A DNA stretch of 64,000 nucleotides from Wandonia haliotis (lineage in GTDB: Bacteria; Bacteroidota; Bacteroidia; Flavobacteriales_D; Crocinitomicaceae). The stretch lies in the NCBI RefSeq assembly GCF_039523435.1, contig NZ_BAAAFH010000022.1, positions 434,001 through 498,000 on the forward strand, read 5' to 3'. Both the position numbers and the translations under genes were made by a program. Each line of letters begins with the position of its first letter. The first letter of the stretch is position 1. Below, piece after piece: positions 44,401 to 52,012 of the stretch. A model generated the notes under the pieces. The model saw nothing but the letters and a program-made list of their open reading frames with translations. It was not told where the DNA came from and searched no databases.

Positions 44401-44964
44401 GCAATTCGTAAAGAACTGAAATTAAGTACTCCCATCATCGGCCTGAGTGCCAATGCTATTAACACGGAGATCAACAAATGTATTGAGGTAGGCATGAATG
44501 ATTACATTGTAAAACCTTTTGCCGAAAAAAAACTAATCAGTTCCATTCACAAACTTCTGTATTCGTCTCCGTCATCCCATGAACAGGAACCTGAAAACCG
44601 CCCAGAACAAGAAGTTCCTGAGCAGTTATTTAATCTGGAATATATTAATCAGTTGAGCCATGGAAATGTCTCTTTCAGAAACGAAGTTCTTGCGTTATTC
44701 TGTAAAACCTTACCTGAGGAACTTACACTGATCAAAAACGCAATTGCCAGTAAAAACATGGATACCATAGAAAAGGTGGCTCACAAAATAAAACCCAATC
44801 TGAATAATTTCGGAGTCCACTCTATTCGGGAAGACATACTTTTTCTGAATCATCTCCACTCCCAAAAGAAACTGGACTGGCAGGAAATAGAAGATCGATT
44901 TGAAAAAGTTGAAACAACTACATTACATGTCTTATCCGAATTCAGGAAACTACTCAGCGAATAA
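41440..44964 (+). CDS. Hybrid histidine kinase (PAS-GAF-PAS-PAS-HisKA-HATPase-REC-HPt)
   Basis: The 1174-residue soluble sensor has PAS (about 5-120), GAF (130-300, ending WSDSELSILQTLANNISIALE) and two more PAS/PAC units (about 415-535 and 540-660). HisKA carries the acceptor His in MSHEIRTPLNAI (about 690). The ATPase domain has LVNFLSNAVKFT, DTGIGM and GTGLGMAIS. A receiver domain (about 925-1045) has VEDNDINR and ILMDVQMPKMNG, and the C-terminal HPt has AHKIKPNL. No transmembrane helix is seen, so it senses a cytoplasmic signal. The internal relay His-Asp-His can feed the neighbouring NtrC-type regulator. Its 3' end overlaps the convergent kinase gene by 11 bp. Confidence 0.93.
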   Translation: MKKEVFFEALVNNHSDAIQVMDLDGNLVFLNHAAKERMGVNMRKDLLLNISEFEPLFKSEQIWKEHVTEILKVEKRVIIRNCTNRTTGETIPVEVTESIVQINGEKHIFSLSRDIRDREEIQKRLNLRERILVAISDSTTELLFNPNTQEAIARVLRIIGEAVDVDRTYLFDYYNTPETGEVISQRYEWNSGGAEPQIDNPELQNVPVELFEDFMSTLKQNRPYQAIVSELPDEMQLKAILEPQEIISFLVIPIFLGGRFFGFVGYDDCHQKRIWSDSELSILQTLANNISIALEREKQQQEIENLALFPLQNPAPILRLSTTGDILLKNAAAKELFHAPVWIKGKEFTFADFKEFILKAVSPTETTQSISIKTSTDTYFSVTIKLIHEKSYINLYFNDITLLKETQETLRNTRKTTEEIIQQMEDVIWSINFPDYTSLFISPSIEKLSGIPISEFMRDYKVWESIIVPEDRYVITKINEELTKKGESEAEYRVQTDSGIKWVNNRARVIYNSENSPVRIDGYIRDITQRKQFDESLRFQEEKYRRIIANMNLGLLEVDLNDIILFANDSFCEMSGYRVEQLVGQNAADLFLGEKELAMIQKKKQERIQGKSDSYEIEVVDKGEKKWWLISGAPNYDKDGKLIGTIGIHLDITDQKKIQDELEKAKIRAESSDKAKEEFIMNMSHEIRTPLNAIVGLSNFLKNEDLPREKINMIEKIAVSGKHLQALIDNILDFSKISSGHLSIHPAPFDIYHLLENVKKIIEPLSEEKKLDFNIYIDTSLSPVLVGDEIRLRQILVNFLSNAVKFTDKGYVRLSVSQEHKEQAPNMIHFIIEDTGIGMSPDFQKRIFDKFTQEISSPTEKTSGTGLGMAISKEFISLMGGEILVQSEKDKGTQFTLTIPLEPGSLTTNELHRTENHEEELKNKTILIVEDNDINRLVVSSILNRKGARLLEAVNGLEALELLKTESVDCILMDVQMPKMNGYECTIAIRKELKLSTPIIGLSANAINTEINKCIEVGMNDYIVKPFAEKKLISSIHKLLYSSPSSHEQEPENRPEQEVPEQLFNLEYINQLSHGNVSFRNEVLALFCKTLPEELTLIKNAIASKNMDTIEKVAHKIKPNLNNFGVHSIREDILFLNHLHSQKKLDWQEIEDRFEKVETTTLHVLSEFRKLLSE

Positions 44965-46009
44965 ACTTCTTCGTACTGACAGGCAATTTTATCTCAAGAA
45001 AGTTCCCTTTTTCCGGCTGACCAGACAATTCTAGCTCTGCTGAAACCAATTCTGACATTTTCTCCATGCGTATTTTTATACTTTCATATTCATCTTCCCT
45101 CAGGTTAATATATTTGCCGTTATCTGAAACACTAAGAATAATACTATCTCCAATCCGGTAGATTTCTATCATAACCGAAGTACATCCTGAATGTTCCACC
45201 GAGTTTTCAATAAATTCGCGGAGAATTGCCAACAGGTAATATTTATTTTCTTCTTCAAAATAGTCTTCTTTTATATCTGAATAGTTTACGCTTGCAACAG
45301 ACAAACCGGGCAGCTCCATTCGTTCAGACAAAGAAGTTATTCCTTCGAGAAATCCAACTTCCAACCCGGGAGGCTCCAGATAATAGCACAGAGATCTTGT
45401 TTTCTTTAAACTCTCGTCCAAAAAATGCCGGATCTGACTCAGTCCTTCCAGATTATTTCCTTCTACAGCGGTTAACTGGTTCAGATAAAAATTCAATAGC
45501 ACAAGATTCTGGGCTACCTCATCCTGCAATCTGCCCACAACTTTTCCCCGTTCATTTTTTGTCACCTGCGCTGCCAATTGAGTTTTCATTTGTCGCTCAT
45601 CAACCTCCCGTACATACCCAATCCATTCTATACTACGTCCACCTCTACTCAACACAGAAGCGGTTAATTCCAGGTAAACGTTTTTCTTATTTCTTCCCAT
45701 AAAGGAAAAGCATATTCTGAATTTTCCGGTTTCCTCAAACGCTTCCTTCGATTTTTGAACAAACTCTACTACATAATCAGGAGAGATCATATCTGACAAC
45801 GGAAACCAATCAATACTCACTCTCGCCCGACATACATTGAAAAAATCTTTTATTCCTGTCTCTTGTACATCAATCAGCTCTCTGCAAGAATGAACAGATA
45901 ATTGCCCTACACAAACACTATTTTGACTATACAAGATTTCAAGTAAACCCAATTTTTCTGCTCCCGAAACTGCCGGACATTTTTCAAATTCCACCACATT
46001 TTTTACAGC
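44954..46009 (-). CDS. NarX-like PAS histidine kinase with altered phospho-acceptor site
   Basis: I start at ATG 46009 (MAVKNVVEF) after a GGGAG stretch; an upstream ATG at 46075 would add 22 residues. The 351-residue protein has a PAS-type sensor (about 25-150) and a HisKA_3-like dimerisation helix. Where the family has LHD(E/G), it reads RLQDEVAQNL, with Gln162 in place of the phospho-acceptor His. The ATPase part keeps an N-box (LREFIENSVEHSG) and G1 (VSDNGKYI). It may be a degenerate kinase, an ATP-binding modulator of the hybrid kinase, or use another residue. Convergent overlap with the hybrid kinase is 11 bp. Confidence 0.75.
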   Translation of the reverse strand, partial: AVKNVVEFEKCPAVSGAEKLGLLEILYSQNSVCVGQLSVHSCRELIDVQETGIKDFFNVCRARVSIDWFPLSDMISPDYVVEFVQKSKEAFEETGKFRICFSFMGRNKKNVYLELTASVLSRGGRSIEWIGYVREVDERQMKTQLAAQVTKNERGKVVGRLQDEVAQNLVLLNFYLNQLTAVEGNNLEGLSQIRHFLDESLKKTRSLCYYLEPPGLEVGFLEGITSLSERMELPGLSVASVNYSDIKEDYFEEENKYYLLAILREFIENSVEHSGCTSVMIEIYRIGDSIILSVSDNGKYINLREDEYESIKIRMEKMSELVSAELELSGQPEKGNFLEIKLPVSTKKFIR

Positions 46010-46102
46010 CATCTCCCTACATTTTTTGTTATTTTCTATTTCACGAAAACCGTGCCACGGCCTTATAAACCCCATAAATCAAGGGATTTACCCCTCCTGC
46101 TT

Positions 46103-46117
46103 TTCCCATATTGGGAA
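46103..46117. promoter_or_regulatory. TTCC-N6-GGGAA palindrome, copy 3
   Basis: TTCCCATATTGGGAA, a perfect TTCCC-N5-GGGAA palindrome between the divergent kinase and pirin genes. Confidence 0.4.
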
Positions 46118-46171
46118 TCATGTCTTAACATTTTTTCACACAAATATCTACCATGGTATTTATTTTCTTGG

Positions 46172-46179
46172 TATATTTG
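46172..46179 (+). promoter_or_regulatory. -7 promoter element of the pirin-yceI operon
   Basis: TATATTTG fits TAnnTTTG and lies 20 bp before ATG 46199, supporting that start over the internal one at 46355. No -33 TTG is seen at the usual distance. Confidence 0.45.
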
Positions 46180-46198
46180 TATCGTAAAACAATTGGTG

Positions 46199-47071
46199 AT
46201 GAATCGAAAGAACTTTTTAAAGCGAGGAGCATTATTAGTCGGATCGGGTTTAGCTCTCCCAAATATCATCCGATCCTCCTCAGAAAGTTTGACACAAACT
46301 GATGTTCAGGAAAATGTCGGATTCAATCACCTCCCAAACAGAGAGGAGAAAAAAATGAAAACGGTAATACACAGAGCTAGTACAAGAGGTTTTGCTGATC
46401 ACGGATGGCTGAAAGCTAATCATACATTCAGTTTTGCCAACTATCGAAATCCCGAACGGATGCATTTCGGGGTTCTACGGGTGTTAAATGATGACTATAT
46501 TGAAGGTGGTGGCGGTTTTGGGACACATCCGCATGATAATATGGAGATTATTACGATTCCCCTGAGCGGAACTCTGGAGCATAAAGACAGCATGGGAAAT
46601 ACCGGAATCATCAAAAAGAATGAAATTCAGGTAATGTCGGCCGGAACAGGCATCTTTCATTCAGAATATAATGCTACCCGCGACAAAGCTCTTCAACTTC
46701 TGCAGATCTGGTTGTTCCCCAATAAACGACAGGTTACTCCGCGATATGATCAATTACAGTTAAACCCAGCTGACCGAAAGAATACATTTCAGCAGGTATT
46801 GTCGCCCTCTTCAGAAGATGAAGGAGTATGGATTTACCAAAATGCATGGTTTCACCTGATTGATCTTGACTCCGGAAAAGAAGGAAAGTACACACTTAAA
46901 GACAACGAAAATGGTGTTTATGTCTTTGTGATTTCCGGAGAAATTGAAGTGAACGGAGAAAAACTGTCGACACGAGACGGAATGGGAGTTTGGGAAACCG
47001 ACGAATTAATTGTTCAGGCAAATAAAAATGCAGAAGTACTACTTATGGAAGTACCCATGCAACTTAATTAA
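46199..47071 (+). CDS. Pirin-family protein with N-terminal signal-like extension
   Basis: A 290-residue bicupin. Residues from 53 on (MKTVIHRASTRGFADHGWLKANHTFSF) match ordinary pirins; the metal ligands are visible in GTHPHDN (two His) and IFHSEYN (His and Glu). The first 52 residues, starting MNRKNFLKRGALLVGSGLALP, resemble a Tat/Sec-type signal (RK instead of the RR pair). The promoter position supports this long form, but an internal ATG at 46355 with a strong AGGAG-like site could make a cytoplasmic form. Pirins act as metal-dependent quercetinases or redox regulators. Co-transcribed with yceI, 15 bp apart. Confidence 0.85.
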   Translation: MNRKNFLKRGALLVGSGLALPNIIRSSSESLTQTDVQENVGFNHLPNREEKKMKTVIHRASTRGFADHGWLKANHTFSFANYRNPERMHFGVLRVLNDDYIEGGGGFGTHPHDNMEIITIPLSGTLEHKDSMGNTGIIKKNEIQVMSAGTGIFHSEYNATRDKALQLLQIWLFPNKRQVTPRYDQLQLNPADRKNTFQQVLSPSSEDEGVWIYQNAWFHLIDLDSGKEGKYTLKDNENGVYVFVISGEIEVNGEKLSTRDGMGVWETDELIVQANKNAEVLLMEVPMQLN

Positions 47072-47086
47072 TAAAGAAAAAACAAT

Positions 47087-47629
47087 ATGGAAACAGCAGT
47101 AAAAACAGTTTGGGCAATTGACCCGACACATTCAGAAGTTCAGTTTAAGGTAAAACACCTTGTTATCTCAACAGTTACGGGATTATTCCACAAGTTTGAT
47201 GGAAAAATTGAAACAGAAGGAGATGATTTTGACGGAGCCAAAGCTTCTTTCGAAGCCGAAATTGATAGTATTTCGACCAATAACAAGGATCGTGATGCAC
47301 ATTTAAAGTCAGGAGATTTCTTTGATGCAGCGAATCATCCGAAATTGACATTCGAATCAACTTCTTTTACTAAGAAAAGTGAAGATGAGTATGAATTAAA
47401 AGGGATCATGACGATTCGCGGAAATGCAAAAGAAATCACATTGAAAGCAGAATATGGTGGAACAGTTGTGGATCCTTACGGAAACACAAAAGCAGGTTTT
47501 GAGATTTCAGGAAAAATTAACCGAAAAGAGTTTGGTTTGACCTGGAGTGCCACAACAGAAGCAGGAGGACTTGTAGTAAGTGACGACGTTCGTCTTGCAT
47601 TAAATGTACAATTTGCAAAACAAGGCTAA
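47087..47629 (+). CDS. YceI-family lipid-binding protein
   Basis: A 180-residue beta-barrel protein with all YceI landmarks: WAIDPTHSEVQFKVKHLVISTVTG, FEAEIDSISTNNKDRDAHLKSGDFFDAANHPKLTFES spread over residues 55-90, and RKEFGLTW. YceI proteins bind polyisoprenoid-type lipids. There is no signal peptide, so it is probably cytoplasmic. It follows pirin by 15 bp; this pairing is common in bacteria and suggests an oxidative-stress or respiratory role. Confidence 0.93.
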   Translation: METAVKTVWAIDPTHSEVQFKVKHLVISTVTGLFHKFDGKIETEGDDFDGAKASFEAEIDSISTNNKDRDAHLKSGDFFDAANHPKLTFESTSFTKKSEDEYELKGIMTIRGNAKEITLKAEYGGTVVDPYGNTKAGFEISGKINRKEFGLTWSATTEAGGLVVSDDVRLALNVQFAKQG

Positions 47630-47667
47630 TTAATTTTTTTCATAGTTTGTTATTTAGGTTAGGGTAA

Positions 47668-47699
47668 AGAAAGGGGGCAGATAAATCTGCCCCCTTTCT
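47668..47699 (+). terminator. Terminator of the pirin-yceI operon (bidirectional)
   Basis: AGAAAGGGGGCAGA and TCTGCCCCCTTTCT form a perfect 14-bp stem with a TAAA loop, located between yceI and the convergent peptidase gene. Confidence 0.9.
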
Positions 47700-47701
47700 G
47701 A

Positions 47702-48799
47702 TTAGTCAAAGTAACTAAATGATTGTCCGTTTTTCAGGTGAATCACTGCCTCATATATAAGACGAATCGTATTTTCAACATCATCCTTATGACACATTTC
47801 CACTGTAGTATGCATGTACCTCAACGGCAATGAGATCAAAGCCGAAGGAACTCCGTCATTTGAATAAGCGAAAGCATCCGTATCCGTTCCTGTTGCGCGG
47901 GAAGCAGCTGCCCGTTGGAAAGGAATACCGGCATTCTCTGCACGTTCTATAACATAATTCAATAAATTATTCTGAACAGCAGGACCGTATGTCAATACAG
48001 GTCCCTCACCTCCTTTGAGGTCTCCCTGCTGAATTTTATCCATCATCGGAGTTCCTGTATCATGGCAAACGTCTGTAATGATTGCACAATGCGGTTGAAT
48101 TCGTTCTGCAATCATCTCTGCTCCCCTCAACCCTACTTCTTCCTGAACTGCATTAACAATATGAAGAGAAAAAGGAAGTTTTACTTTATTCTCATGTAGT
48201 AGACGTGCTACTTCAGCAATCATAAATCCTCCTATCCGGTTATCCAATGCTCTACCTACCAGCTTCTTTTCATTCATAATCATGAATTCATCTTCGTAAG
48301 TAACAACACATCCCACATGGATCCCCATTTTTTCTACATCCTCTTTTGAGTCAGCTCCACAATCCAAAAAGATATTTTTCAGGCTCGGGTTTTCTTCTTT
48401 CTCATGGCGGGTATGAATAGCCGGCCAACCAAATACCGCTTTTACAATCCCGTTCTTTGTATGAATATTTACCCGTTTAGAAGGGGCGATCTGATGATCA
48501 GACCCTCCGTTTCTGCGCAGATAAATAAATCCCTCTTTAGTAATATAATGTACGAACCATGAAATCTCGTCCGCATGCGCTTCAATCACTACTCTGTAAT
48601 CACTTTCCGGGTTTATAACTCCTACAGCCGTACCATAATTATCCGTATAGAACTCATCTACATACGGTTTCAGGTAATTCATCCACAATTTCTGACCCTT
48701 TGATTCAAATCCTGTAGGAGAAGGATTATTCAGATAGTTTTCAAGAAACTGGATCGACGTTTTGTTTATAATTGATTTCTCTTTTGCCATTTCTTTCAC
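47702..48799 (-). CDS. M42-family metallo-aminopeptidase
   Basis: The 365-residue enzyme has the M42 metal site: IEAHADEISWFV, the bridging Asp in ALDNRIGGFM, catalytic Glu pair in VQEEVGLRGA, Asp in TDVCHDTG, and the late His in RYMHTTVEM. Such cytoplasmic self-compartmentalised tetrahedral enzymes degrade peptides (glutamyl/leucyl aminopeptidase), and some were annotated as endoglucanases in error. The start may be MKEMAKEK or MAKEK three codons on. It is monocistronic and converges with yceI at a shared terminator. Confidence 0.92.
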   Translation of the reverse strand: MKEMAKEKSIINKTSIQFLENYLNNPSPTGFESKGQKLWMNYLKPYVDEFYTDNYGTAVGVINPESDYRVVIEAHADEISWFVHYITKEGFIYLRRNGGSDHQIAPSKRVNIHTKNGIVKAVFGWPAIHTRHEKEENPSLKNIFLDCGADSKEDVEKMGIHVGCVVTYEDEFMIMNEKKLVGRALDNRIGGFMIAEVARLLHENKVKLPFSLHIVNAVQEEVGLRGAEMIAERIQPHCAIITDVCHDTGTPMMDKIQQGDLKGGEGPVLTYGPAVQNNLLNYVIERAENAGIPFQRAAASRATGTDTDAFAYSNDGVPSALISLPLRYMHTTVEMCHKDDVENTIRLIYEAVIHLKNGQSFSYFD

Positions 48800-48892
48800 T
48801 TTTGCCTTAAAATTAACTAAAAACAGGTTCTTGGCTTTCCGAATCTCCCTAAAATTGCTTGCATGTTAATAACAACAGAACGTGAAAACAAA

Positions 48893-48907
48893 TTCCCTGT
48901 TTGGGAA
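48893..48907. promoter_or_regulatory. TTCC-N6-GGGAA palindrome, copy 4
   Basis: TTCCCTGTTTGGGAA, a perfect TTCCC-N5-GGGAA palindrome between the divergent peptidase and GH3 genes, 74 bp before the GH3 start. Confidence 0.4.
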
Positions 48908-48980
48908 ATCTGTCCAAAAAATAGATCTACCTTTGTTTTTCGGCATTGTATTTGCACATATTCTTTTTAAACATAAACGT

Positions 48981-50066
48981 ATGAAAGCTGTCTTGTTTAT
49001 TCTTATTTCTATGCTTCTTCTTCCGGTATACGGACAAAAGCAGTACACGCTTCAGGATTTTTTCTCACGAGATTATGACCTGGCCAGAAAAACAGACTCT
49101 TTGTTACAACAAATGGACGATACAGCAATCATTGCTCAGTTGATCATGCCCGCAGCAGGAAGATTAGGACAACCGGATTCGGTAATTACGCATCTTCTGG
49201 AGAATCGTCTTATCGGTGGAGTGTTACTATTAAACGGGAGTATGGATGGTTTTCGAAAAAAAGTAGAATCATTTAACGCTGTAAATACTGAAAAAGCAGG
49301 TCTTCCTCTTCTTTATAGTGCTGATGCAGAACCGAGTCTTATTAATCGGAAAATAACGGGTTCAACCGTTTATAAAAAAGCATCTGAAATTAAGAACATT
49401 GAAGAGGTAAAGAAAAGTGCACGCACGATTTCTGCCGATTTGAAGAAAGTAGGGATTAACTATAATTTTGCGCCTGTTGTAGATATGTCTCCCAATAAAA
49501 CGGTTGGATGGAGAAGTTTCGGTCAAACACAGGACAGCATTGTTCGCTGGTCAATGGAATTTATTAAAGAGACACAGGATCAACAAATTATCGCGACAGC
49601 AAAGCATTTTCCCGGACACGGTTATGTAAGTGGTGATACTCACAAACAGCTTGTTACCATCGATGGAGAAATGAAAGAAGTTGAAAATTACCCGTATCTT
49701 ATTGAGAATGGAGTACTCTCTATTATGATCGCACATATTGCCGTACAAAATAATGACGAGTTTACAACCGAAGGATTGCCTTCATCTACTTCACGGAAAA
49801 TTGTCACGGAATTATTGCGTGACAGTCTGAATTTCAGAGGAATCATTGTTACAGATGCAATGAACATGGGCGGTGTGGCAAAAGTAGAAAACGCTAATGT
49901 TAAAGCAATTGATGCGGGATGTGACATCCTGCTTATGCCCTTAGATGCAGAGAAAGCCCATGCAGAGATCACACAGGAATATCTAAGTAATGAAGCATTC
50001 AGAGAACAGGTTCGACGATCCGCTCAACGCATCATACGGATGAAAATATGTCTGGGACTGATTTAG
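48981..50066 (+). CDS. Glycoside hydrolase family 3 beta-N-acetylhexosaminidase-like (NagZ type)
   Basis: From ATG 48981 the 361-residue protein has a signal peptide (MKAVLFILISMLLLPVYGQ), so it is exported. GH3 landmarks are KHFPGHG, the Asp-His dyad in SGDTHKQL, and the nucleophile region GIIVTDAMNMGG. The dyad is typical of NagZ-like enzymes that release N-acetylglucosamine from peptidoglycan fragments. A longer start at 48882 would hide the signal peptide. Its 3' end overlaps the MscS gene by 4 bp. Confidence 0.88.
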   Translation: MKAVLFILISMLLLPVYGQKQYTLQDFFSRDYDLARKTDSLLQQMDDTAIIAQLIMPAAGRLGQPDSVITHLLENRLIGGVLLLNGSMDGFRKKVESFNAVNTEKAGLPLLYSADAEPSLINRKITGSTVYKKASEIKNIEEVKKSARTISADLKKVGINYNFAPVVDMSPNKTVGWRSFGQTQDSIVRWSMEFIKETQDQQIIATAKHFPGHGYVSGDTHKQLVTIDGEMKEVENYPYLIENGVLSIMIAHIAVQNNDEFTTEGLPSSTSRKIVTELLRDSLNFRGIIVTDAMNMGGVAKVENANVKAIDAGCDILLMPLDAEKAHAEITQEYLSNEAFREQVRRSAQRIIRMKICLGLI

Positions 50067-50992
50067 TCTTCAGGATGAAGAGCCGCTCGTAAAGCAGTAC
50101 TTTCTTTCTCACCAAAATCCAGTGTTCTGATCGGAAACGGAATGGTTATACCGGTTTTATCATACGCCTTCTTTATAGCGATGATGGCTTCGCTTCTGCT
50201 CTTTAAAAAGTCAAGTTGGCTTTTGAATTCTACCCAGATCATTACCGTAAAGTTTATGGAACTTGCTCCGAATTCTCCATACGCCAGGCTAATCTCCCGT
50301 TCTTTATAAATATTGGGAATATCTTTGACTGCCTCCAGAGTGATCTCCCGAACTCGCTCCAAATCTTCACTATAGGAGACACCTACTTCCAGGTCAATCC
50401 GCTTATAGATATTCTCAGAGTCATTTGTTAAGGGGTTTTGAAACAGAATTTTATTCGGAACCAGAATTTCCTGCCCCTGAAATGATGTTATCTGTGTTGT
50501 TCTCACCCCGATGTATTTAATCACTCCGCTGATTCCATTGCAATGCACAACCTGACCTACTTTAAAAGGACGTTTCACCGCCATTAAGAATCCGGCAATA
50601 AAATTCATTGCAATATCCTGAAACGCAAAACCCAGCGCCAAACCGACAATCCCTGCACCGGCTAAAAGCGACGTAACGGTTTTTTCAAGATCAAGAATAT
50701 TCAGGGCTACAAAACCACCGATAGAAACAATAATGATGTACAAAATCCGGGACAAGAGGTTGCTCAATACCGGATTATTGAGAGCTTTTACCAGTACTTT
50801 GCTAAACATTCGTCTTGCCAGTTTTCCTAAAATAGCAAAGAGAATCACTGCAAGTACCGCAAGAACAAAGTTCGGCAACATAGCCACAAAAGAGTCAAAC
50901 CACCCGATTACTTCCTCTACCACAATATCATAATACTTCGACATTTCCATAGTTTTCATTACTGGTTGTGTACTTAAAGATAAAACTTTCAA
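50063..50992 (-). CDS. Small-conductance mechanosensitive channel, MscS family
   Basis: The 309-residue protein has three membrane segments: FVLAVLAVILFAILGKLARR, LLSRILYIIIVSIGGFVAL, and the pore helix LLAGAGIVGLALGFAFQDIAMNFIAG with the Gly/Ala packing pattern. The beta domain follows (VGQVVHCNGISGVIKYIGVRTTQI) and a C-terminal alpha/beta vestibule (IDLEVGVSYSEDLERVREI). It releases solutes on hypo-osmotic shock. Start could be any of three nearby Met codons (residues 1, 12 or 15). The gene is monocistronic. Confidence 0.93.
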   Translation of the reverse strand: MKVLSLSTQPVMKTMEMSKYYDIVVEEVIGWFDSFVAMLPNFVLAVLAVILFAILGKLARRMFSKVLVKALNNPVLSNLLSRILYIIIVSIGGFVALNILDLEKTVTSLLAGAGIVGLALGFAFQDIAMNFIAGFLMAVKRPFKVGQVVHCNGISGVIKYIGVRTTQITSFQGQEILVPNKILFQNPLTNDSENIYKRIDLEVGVSYSEDLERVREITLEAVKDIPNIYKEREISLAYGEFGASSINFTVMIWVEFKSQLDFLKSRSEAIIAIKKAYDKTGITIPFPIRTLDFGEKESTALRAALHPED

Positions 50993-51026
50993 TGCATTTC
51001 ACATGTCTTTACCAGCACCAAAAGAA

Positions 51027-51057
51027 AAAACGCTACCGGAAATCCCGATAGCGTTTT
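51027..51057. terminator. Terminator of the 288-residue secreted protein gene
   Basis: AAAACGCTA-C-CGG pairs with CCG-A-TAGCGTTTT (13 bp, one mismatch) around a 5-nt loop, with flanking A/T tracts. It lies 19 bp after the stop codon at 51076. Confidence 0.8.
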
Positions 51058-51075
51058 TCTGTATTTTTTAAAACT

Positions 51076-51942
51076 CTATTGCGTAATTGCTTTTCCTAAC
51101 GCTTTGATATCTTTTTTTGTCATAAACATTCCTCCTACGGAATAGCCATTGTACAAAACAGATCCTGATTCACAATCAACAACGAATAAAAACTTGTTAC
51201 GTGAATACACTGGCAAGAAATAGCAATACTCCGGATTACCGGAATTAATTGCTTCCTCAACTTCTTCTGTACTTACAAATTCTACTTTCCCTCCGTACAG
51301 TGCCTTAAAGTCTGCTTCACTAAATGTTTGCTTACGACCAATTGCATATTCTCCCTGAGTCAATTGATTTTTATCGACAAGTAATGTCTTCTTACGGATT
51401 TCACCACTTCTTTTATTGTAAACGGCTCCTGCTGTATAACGCACTCTTGTTATAGCAGAACCAGAAATAGGCTCACCATCCAATCTCAATTGGATAAAAT
51501 CCTGCATCATTTTAGCCATACCTCCTGCACGATACGCACTTTCTATTAGTTTCCCTTCTCTCCCGAAACCATCAAGAACAATATCTGCAGCTAACAGGAA
51601 ATCTGTAGATTCAGAACCTCCCATGAATACTCCATATCGAACATAAGTTTGCTCAGTATATGAATCTCTGACAGTAATCGTAAATGGTTTCACATACGAT
51701 ATACTTTTATCTTTTTCATCAATTTTAAAATCAGGTTCCACCATTTTGTATTCGGTAATTGTCCAGTGTTTTTTGAACCCTGCTTCTAGATTTTGATCAA
51801 AATGATCATCCCCGGTTTTTACAACAAGTGTCTTGGTTTTCAAGAATCTTGTCTCCAGATCTTTCTTTGTTGAAGTACCTCCGAATTGTGCATGTAGCAT
51901 TACTACCTGCATAACAAAGCAGGCTAAAATGATGTTTTTCAT
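51076..51942 (-). CDS. Secreted protein of unknown function, 288 residues
   Basis: A signal peptide (MKNIILACFVMQVVMLHAQ) precedes a soluble domain. Recognisable stretches include FDQNLEAGFKKHWTITEYKMVEPDF and a C-terminal FLPVYSRNKFLFVVDCESGSVLYNG. It seems to be a periplasmic protein of a kind seen only in Bacteroidota, but I cannot name a family. Single gene with its own terminator. Confidence 0.7.
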   Translation of the reverse strand: MKNIILACFVMQVVMLHAQFGGTSTKKDLETRFLKTKTLVVKTGDDHFDQNLEAGFKKHWTITEYKMVEPDFKIDEKDKSISYVKPFTITVRDSYTEQTYVRYGVFMGGSESTDFLLAADIVLDGFGREGKLIESAYRAGGMAKMMQDFIQLRLDGEPISGSAITRVRYTAGAVYNKRSGEIRKKTLLVDKNQLTQGEYAIGRKQTFSEADFKALYGGKVEFVSTEEVEEAINSGNPEYCYFLPVYSRNKFLFVVDCESGSVLYNGYSVGGMFMTKKDIKALGKAITQ

Positions 51943-52012
51943 GTGTAATAGATTATAATTTTCCGCAGAGATACAAATAACCTAACGATTATCAGAGTTA
52001 ATTTCTGATTTT

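Noticed and set aside
48882..48980. Upstream start for the GH3 gene
   Set aside because: It would bury the signal peptide that begins at ATG 48981 and adds residues without family resemblance.
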